From: Ceratothoa steindachneri
Taxonomy: Eukaryota > Arthropoda > Malacostraca > Isopoda > Cymothoidae
Assembly: GCA_963969495.1 (NCBI GenBank)
Contig: OZ018326.1
Span: forward strand, 147,589,806 to 147,653,805
Reading direction: 5' to 3'
DNA length: 64,000 nucleotides
Every line of letters starts with the position of its first letter. Within the stretch, counting starts at the first letter, position 1. The translations under genes and the position numbers were made by a program. Under the pieces are notes generated by a model that was not told the DNA's origin, did no database searches, and saw only the letters and a list, made by a program, of their open reading frames with translations. Below, one piece after another: positions 58,181-64,000 of the stretch.

Positions 58181-61100
58181 CAAGGAAACTTTTCATGTAA
58201 ATACACACAAAACCTTTCTAAAATGTCACTTTTTACTAGTTAATTGTAGATCTACCGTTATTCACATATATTTTCAATATTTTAAGCTTAATTGGTAAAC
58301 ATTTCAAGAATATATGGCTAATTTCATGCCATATTTTCATTCGTATTCTCTAAATAATTATATATAATATTATAGACAAGCAGTCAAAATTAGGAATAAC
58401 TAGCTAGGAATACCGTGATCGTAAAAAGAAATTCTCTATCTTACTTATAACGAACTCTTTTGCACATTTCTGCTGTATATCAGGGATTAGCACTGAATTT
58501 ATCAACGACGTTAATGGATTTTCATTCTATAGTCAATGTGCCCGATTCAAAACTCAAGAACATTATCCCAGTCTAATATGATCCATGATGTTGATTGTTT
58601 TTCTGAAAATATTCTTAGTATTTCAAATTTTATGTACATTATATGCCAAAAATTTCCTTTTTCCAACCTAAAACCTTTTCGTTAATCTATTGGCTGTTAT
58701 TTTTTCTATTCAATAAGTTTCTGTTCCAAATGTTTACAAAACAACCAAAATTTTCCATTGAAATACAATCACAATTTGCTCATATATATGTGGTGAGAGG
58801 TTTAATTTGGTACGGATATATTATATGTGGCAGGTTCAGCCTGGTGTACGATTATAGGATAAAACACAAACAAGAATAACTTGAGTCAAATCTTCATTGT
58901 AGCTAGAAGAGATATGAGGCACATTGGATGTATGGAATTTAAGAAGACTGAGTTAAGAATGAGAAAAAATCTAATCGCATCTGGGTATGTGGCCCTTCAA
59001 GCATTACTTCAAATTAAATTGAAGAACAACTCGAATTTATTGATAATATGGCTTGAACAATGGAAGGATAAGATAAAATATAAGAGGAGATAGCAGTTAT
59101 ATGATTGTATGCCAATAGATAAGATCTGCACCGAAATTTAAATCAAAAGACTTTAAAATCTTCACCCTATTTGTTGTAAAGTATTCATCATTGTGTGTAG
59201 TAAACAAGTTTTTTTTAATAGGAAAGCTGATTTAAAGTAAATGATGGAGTAGTTCATGTATTGATTTTTGTTAACCATCTTGAATTAGAAAATAGAAAAG
59301 TAAACAGAAAACGTCTAGAAACAAATGACTATGACAGCTAAAATTAATTAGATGGATTTATTTAAAACATTTATGAGGAAAACAGGCCTGATACACGTTA
59401 TGGAATTGATCCCTTCCAAATTTAAATTTGGAAGAGATTACCTCCGTCAGCACTAAAAAGATACCAGTTTTCAGAAAAATAAATTGGTGCAGTAAGCTAT
59501 AATAATTTGTTTCACTTAACCCAAAATCTGAATTTTATATCTTACTGTAATTTTTTCTCAGTATATAGATTCATATTGTGTCATCAAAGAATTTTAAATT
59601 CTAAATAGTTTGAGAAAGGGGGAAATTACAAAACGACCTTTATTTTTAGAAATAACCAGCCATCGGTCGACGACAGGTGACAATAGGAAATGCTGATTTC
59701 AATACGTAGATTAGATGTTGGGAATGAGACGAGAAAAAAAGGGAGCAAAGCAAATATGGCGAATTAGATACATAGCGTATTATGTGCTATATAACGATGA
59801 TCCAGCCATTTTTCGAAGTTACTTTGAAAAGCAACTACTGCAAAGAGAATTGGATATCTATGCTAAGAGAGGCTTACTAAGCATATAACTACTGATGAAT
59901 CATATGTAGAAGAACATAGCAAAAACGAAAACATATAAACATTGTTCTTTCATCCTCAGTACTGCCGAAATAATAGGTTACTATTCACCTGCTTGAGTAA
60001 AATGAAATCAAACGTGCTTACGTCATAGTTATTGGATGGCTGAGAGATACATTTTGTACCAAAATAAACAAATTCTCCAAGTGAATTAGCAAAAGAATTA
60101 ATTCTCATCGTATTTTGGAAAATTTTAAATTTAACTTCCTCTTTCCAAACACAAATAGAAACACAAAAATTTTTAGCCCACAAAATGACCGTATATTTAT
60201 TTAAACAATATTTTTTCCTCTGTATGGTACTTACAAATTGCTAGTATATGTAAGGCATTTATGAAGTAATTAATATAAATAATGAATCAATTTCCAAGAA
60301 GATAAAATTCCTTCAATTTTTAAGGCGAATATTGAAAGAAAAAGACTATTAGGAAAAGAAATAATCGCCTTTAGAGAAGTCGTGGGATGAAAACCGACTG
60401 AACCAGTTTGCTGAGATCAGTAGACATAGGCTTTAGTCTACTTGGTATTTCCGGTTTCTAACCCGCTTCACTATCCAGCTTAATCTGAGCTTCTATGGCA
60501 TACATTTGGTTCTCGAGAGGATACATATTCCTTAATTAGCTCTCCACTTGTGAAAAGGGTTGAATCGCTTCAGTGTAAATCACAAGACCTTAGAGAAAGA
60601 AATTATCTTATCTAAAAACGTTTTCTTCTTCCGAAACGAGTTGCAATCAACTTAAAGCATATTTGACTAAATAAGTTGTGAGATGTTTCATCGCAATTTA
60701 TTTAGGTTATTTTGTAATTTTAATATCTTCCAATGGTTTGATAATTGGGTGTTTTGTATTTGTTTTTAATCCCAGATTTCTCCTTTGTGCTTTTCTCTTT
60801 GTGTATTTTATATAATAAATGTATTTTAAATGAATTGATTATCACCCTACATTTTTTATTTAAAAATGAGGAAAATTTCTTTTTGGTCATAATCACCACC
60901 AAGAACACTAAAGAACAACTCTTAACTACTCACCATTTCGTCCTTAATCCATACAACTTCTGGTGGAGGCTCTCCCCCTTCAACGATGCAAGATATCCGG
61001 AAAAAGGATCCTTCTTTTAAAGGAGGCTCTATTAAAGGCTTAAACAAATGCCTCCCTTTCATCTTTAGCATCGGCATTGGGGGAGGAACGATGACGCGAA

Positions 61101-62339
61101 GGCTTAGGTGGGTAGTACGGGAGTTTGCTGACGAAAAAAAATAAATGACTCATGAGTAAATTAATTAGGCCTTAAGTAATTTTGTAATTCTCTATAAAAA
61201 TTAAGTAATATAAATGAGATTTTATTAAACCTCATTAATAAGGGAGATGAAATAGGAGAATTTAAAAAATCGAAAATAAATGTTAGCAGTTGTAATAAAT
61301 TTAATTTTACTTCTTTCCTACATATCACCACAAACGAGATGGATTACGGCTGGTTTAGCTCCTAGCCAGCCAACCTTCTTTGCACAAATATGTACAGTGT
61401 CTCTTGTGTCTGCCTCTTCCAAATCTCTTTTTCTCAAACACACAAACACTTGTGACTATTTTTGCGTTTAATGTCACCCTTTCCTAGCCGTATTTTTAAA
61501 TTCACTGCTAACTTTACCTATTAAATGAATGAAATAATACAGCAATAGATTTATACTATCATGATTTTTGAACAAAAGCAGTGTTGGAACGATAACTCTA
61601 TCCATATGATAAAATTGGGGGCATAATATGTGACATTTAATACCGATCTTTGTTTTGATCATCAACGTTTCACAGTGTCCCCACGTCCTATCATTTCACT
61701 TTAAAACCAGAATCTACACATGATAAGAAGTGCAATGCAGCTATTTATTACAAGAGCTCAAGAGCGCCCATCTGAAGACTGCAGCGAAGAGCAATAATGC
61801 GAGCAAATCGAAATAAGAAGATGCCTAAACAAAATACCTCATCAGCTAGGCAAGAATTTCGTGTCTATAGGGTGTACACTTGTTTCTATAAACTACAGTC
61901 ACAGTTGATAGTTGCTCTTGTAATTGTGTTAGTTTATCTAAATAGGAATATTTCTAAGAGTCACTGATGGGAAATAGTTCAAAGCCAAAAGAGAGTCCAA
62001 GCAATCAGTAGTGGAATAACCTGACTGAGACTATAGCTCTGGTAAACATTGCGGTCCTTTTGGGATATTTTAAAAAGGATCTGGTTGGAGTTTCCTTCCT
62101 CGTGCAGTTTTGTTTTGCGGCTTTAATAAAATTTTTGCTCCAGGAAACCCATCCTGAAGCACAAGGCTCACTAGGCCATGAAATTAGACCAATTTAATAT
62201 TCTTGCAAATAGGCGGACAAGATTGCATAGGAAGAAAGTAAGGGTTATTGCCATGCAGCAGCAGCCAAAACCTGAAAAATCCACCAGTATCAAAAAGGAA
62301 ACTTTTGTTTTAGACGAATGAATGAATAATTTGTCGATG
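58181..62339. other. AT-rich DNA without recognised genes
   Basis: Short unassigned frames only (for example 58643-58879 and 58881-59093, plus). No RNA gene or repeat recognised. Confidence 0.5.
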
Positions 62340-63700
62340 CGTACGCACATCTTTTTTATCTCACTATATCAGTCGGTCCCCGTTTTGCATTTTTTTTTGT
62401 TTTGGTAATAACATTGTAACCATTCGGACGATTCTAACGAAGTTTGAAAGTCTTATGTTTGTTTACATTTTCTTTGGAATGAAATAATTACCAAAGTCCA
62501 TTCAAGAGTAGTCGAGTTATTTGGCAATAACCTCATTACTATTTAGCTGATACTAACAAGATTTAAAAGCTCTTTGTTGTTTTACATTTTCTTTCGAATG
62601 GTTAATTGCCAAGGTCGTACTAAGGTTAGCCTGGGATTTATTTTGTTTGGGCAAAACATACTAACTGTTTCACACATTCTAACGAGATTTAAAACTCTTA
62701 TGTTGTTTTAAATTCTCGTACGAAGGATATAATTACCAAGGTGCTCCTAATGTTAACCGGAAAATTAACCTGCTTTTCAAAAATATCATAAATATTCTGT
62801 AGATTTTAACAAAATTTGAAATTCTTATACTTTTTTACATTTTCATTTGAATGATATAATTGCTGAAGTAACTCCTAAGGTTAGTCGAATAATTATTTGG
62901 CTGATTCTAACAAAATTTAAAACCCTTATGGTGTTTTACATTCACTTCGATTAATATAATTGCATGTGTCCTCCTAAGGTTAACCATGGAATTATTTCGC
63001 AATAACATCAAAACTATTTTGCCGATTCTAACAAAATTTAAAAATCTTATGGCGTTTTACATGCTATTATCAATGATATAGTTACCAAGATCCACCCAAG
63101 GTTTGGCCGGGAATTATTTTGTTTTGGCAATAAAATTATAACTATTTGGCTGATTCTAACCAAATTTGAATCACTTATGTTCTTCTACCTTTTCTTGACA
63201 AGAATATAATTGGCAATGGCATACCCATGTTAGCCGGGAAACTATTTGGCAATAAATTAATAAATTAATTTTGTGTTTCGAAACATAAAATTACCACAGT
63301 CCTCTCAAGTTAGCTGGGGAATTATTTGGCAATAAACTCATAACTATTTAGCTAAATACAACGAATTTTTTATCCTTATTTTGTTTTAAGTTCTATATCG
63401 AATGATATAATTGCCAAGGTTCTCCGAAGGTTAGTCCTGGAATTATTTAGTTTTGGCCTTGAAAATCATAACTATTCCGCCAATTCTGATGAAATTCGAA
63501 GCCCTTGTGTTGTTCAAACCTATCTTTCAAATGACATAATTGCCAAAGTCATCACAAGGTTAACCGATGAATTATTTGGCAATAATATCATAGCTATTCG
63601 GCTGATTCTACGAAATTTGAAACTGTATGATTATTAAATTCTATTCGAATGATATAATTGCAAAAGTCCTCCCAAGGTTTTTCCTGGAATTATTGAAAGT
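62340..63700. repeat. Satellite array, unit about 120 bp, with a flank
   Basis: Ten to eleven head-to-tail units run from about 62392 to 63690. Anchors resembling GATTCTAACAAAATTTAAAA occur near 62428, 62543, 62674, 62800, 62902, 63022, 63150, 63352, 63480 and 63602. A shortened unit lies near 63260. Other unit words are TTACATTTTCTTTCGAATGA, AATTGCCAAGG and GGAATTATTTGGCAATAA. The left flank 62340-62391 (AGTCGGTCCCCGTTTTGC) matches, in reverse, the flanks at 8.77 and 25.37 kb. Confidence 0.9.
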
Positions 63701-64000
63701 TTTGTAGGTCGTATCAGAATAAGAGAAAGCATGCTACTTTGGGCCAGCAGACTTTTTTTTACTCTCTCAAGACTTAATTTCAGAGTCATTGTTTAGCGTT
63801 CACTTTAGCAATAAATCTTTGAAAATCATAATTTCTTAAAATACGTTTTATTTCAAATATGACATGGGTGCAACTTGAGGTCATTTGATTATGAGTCTTA
63901 CGTAACCTAAGACAAATTACCTCATCATATTCAATTATAAAACATTGAATTTGTAAAATCAATAAGGATAAATACTATATATACCAATCCCTAATATCTA
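63701..64000. other. AT-rich DNA without recognised genes
   Basis: Nothing recognised to the window end. Confidence 0.5.

Noticed and set aside
61771..61790. CTGAAGA near 61773 as a fourth hammerhead core
   Set aside because: No stem II and no GAAA box follow, and there is no Penelope-like sequence nearby.

Overview
This window is nuclear DNA of an animal, most likely an arthropod. It is AT-rich, holds no operon-like gene packing, and has at least a dozen long (TA)n tracts. Nearly every recognisable coding stretch is a decayed transposable element. The arthropod call rests on the mix of elements (I-type LINE, Ty3 elements, Penelope-like elements, several mariner families) and on one apparently intact host exon with perfect splice sites that resembles arthropod sidestep-type immunoglobulin proteins. 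I cannot name the species.

Layout. 0.9-3.35 kb: 5'-truncated I/Jockey-type LINE (reverse transcriptase plus RNase H), minus strand. 10.84-16.53 kb: a Ty3-type LTR retrotransposon, minus strand, with both LTRs and a 5-bp target duplication. Its remnants read gag, protease, integrase, then RT/RNase H, the unusual Gmr1-like order. 17.32-17.48 kb: the host Ig-domain exon, minus strand. 18.35-19.16 kb: a hairpin-rich satellite with a unit of about 250 bp. 21.0-22.3 kb: pseudogene of an uncharacterised multicopy protein family. 26.2-27.4 kb: possible LTR. 29.3-31.4 kb: LINE ORF1 (gag-like) without ORF2. 31.7-34.3 kb: Penelope-like element. 35.6-38.3 kb: two mariner-type transposase pseudogenes. 38.3-47.3 kb: mostly featureless AT-rich DNA, with an LTR fragment at 39.2 kb.

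51.2-58.2 kb is a dense cluster: a SINE-like inverted repeat, a mariner with clear inverted termini, a second Penelope-like fragment, a tRNA-like sequence between inverted arms, a second copy of the 35.6-kb mariner family, a 1-kb pyrimidine/purine-skewed block and a third Penelope-like fragment. 62.3-63.7 kb is a satellite of about 120-bp units; single monomers of it also sit at 8.7 and 25.2 kb, joined to a related flank.

No element looks able to move: every coding region carries stops or frameshifts. The host exon implies a minus-strand gene with very long introns that have absorbed these insertions. Three patterns stand out: hammerhead-ribozyme-like cores at all three Penelope-like 3' ends, dispersed elements carrying satellite monomers, and the domain order of the Ty3 element. 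Boundaries were read by eye and are approximate unless terminal repeats or splice sites fix them.
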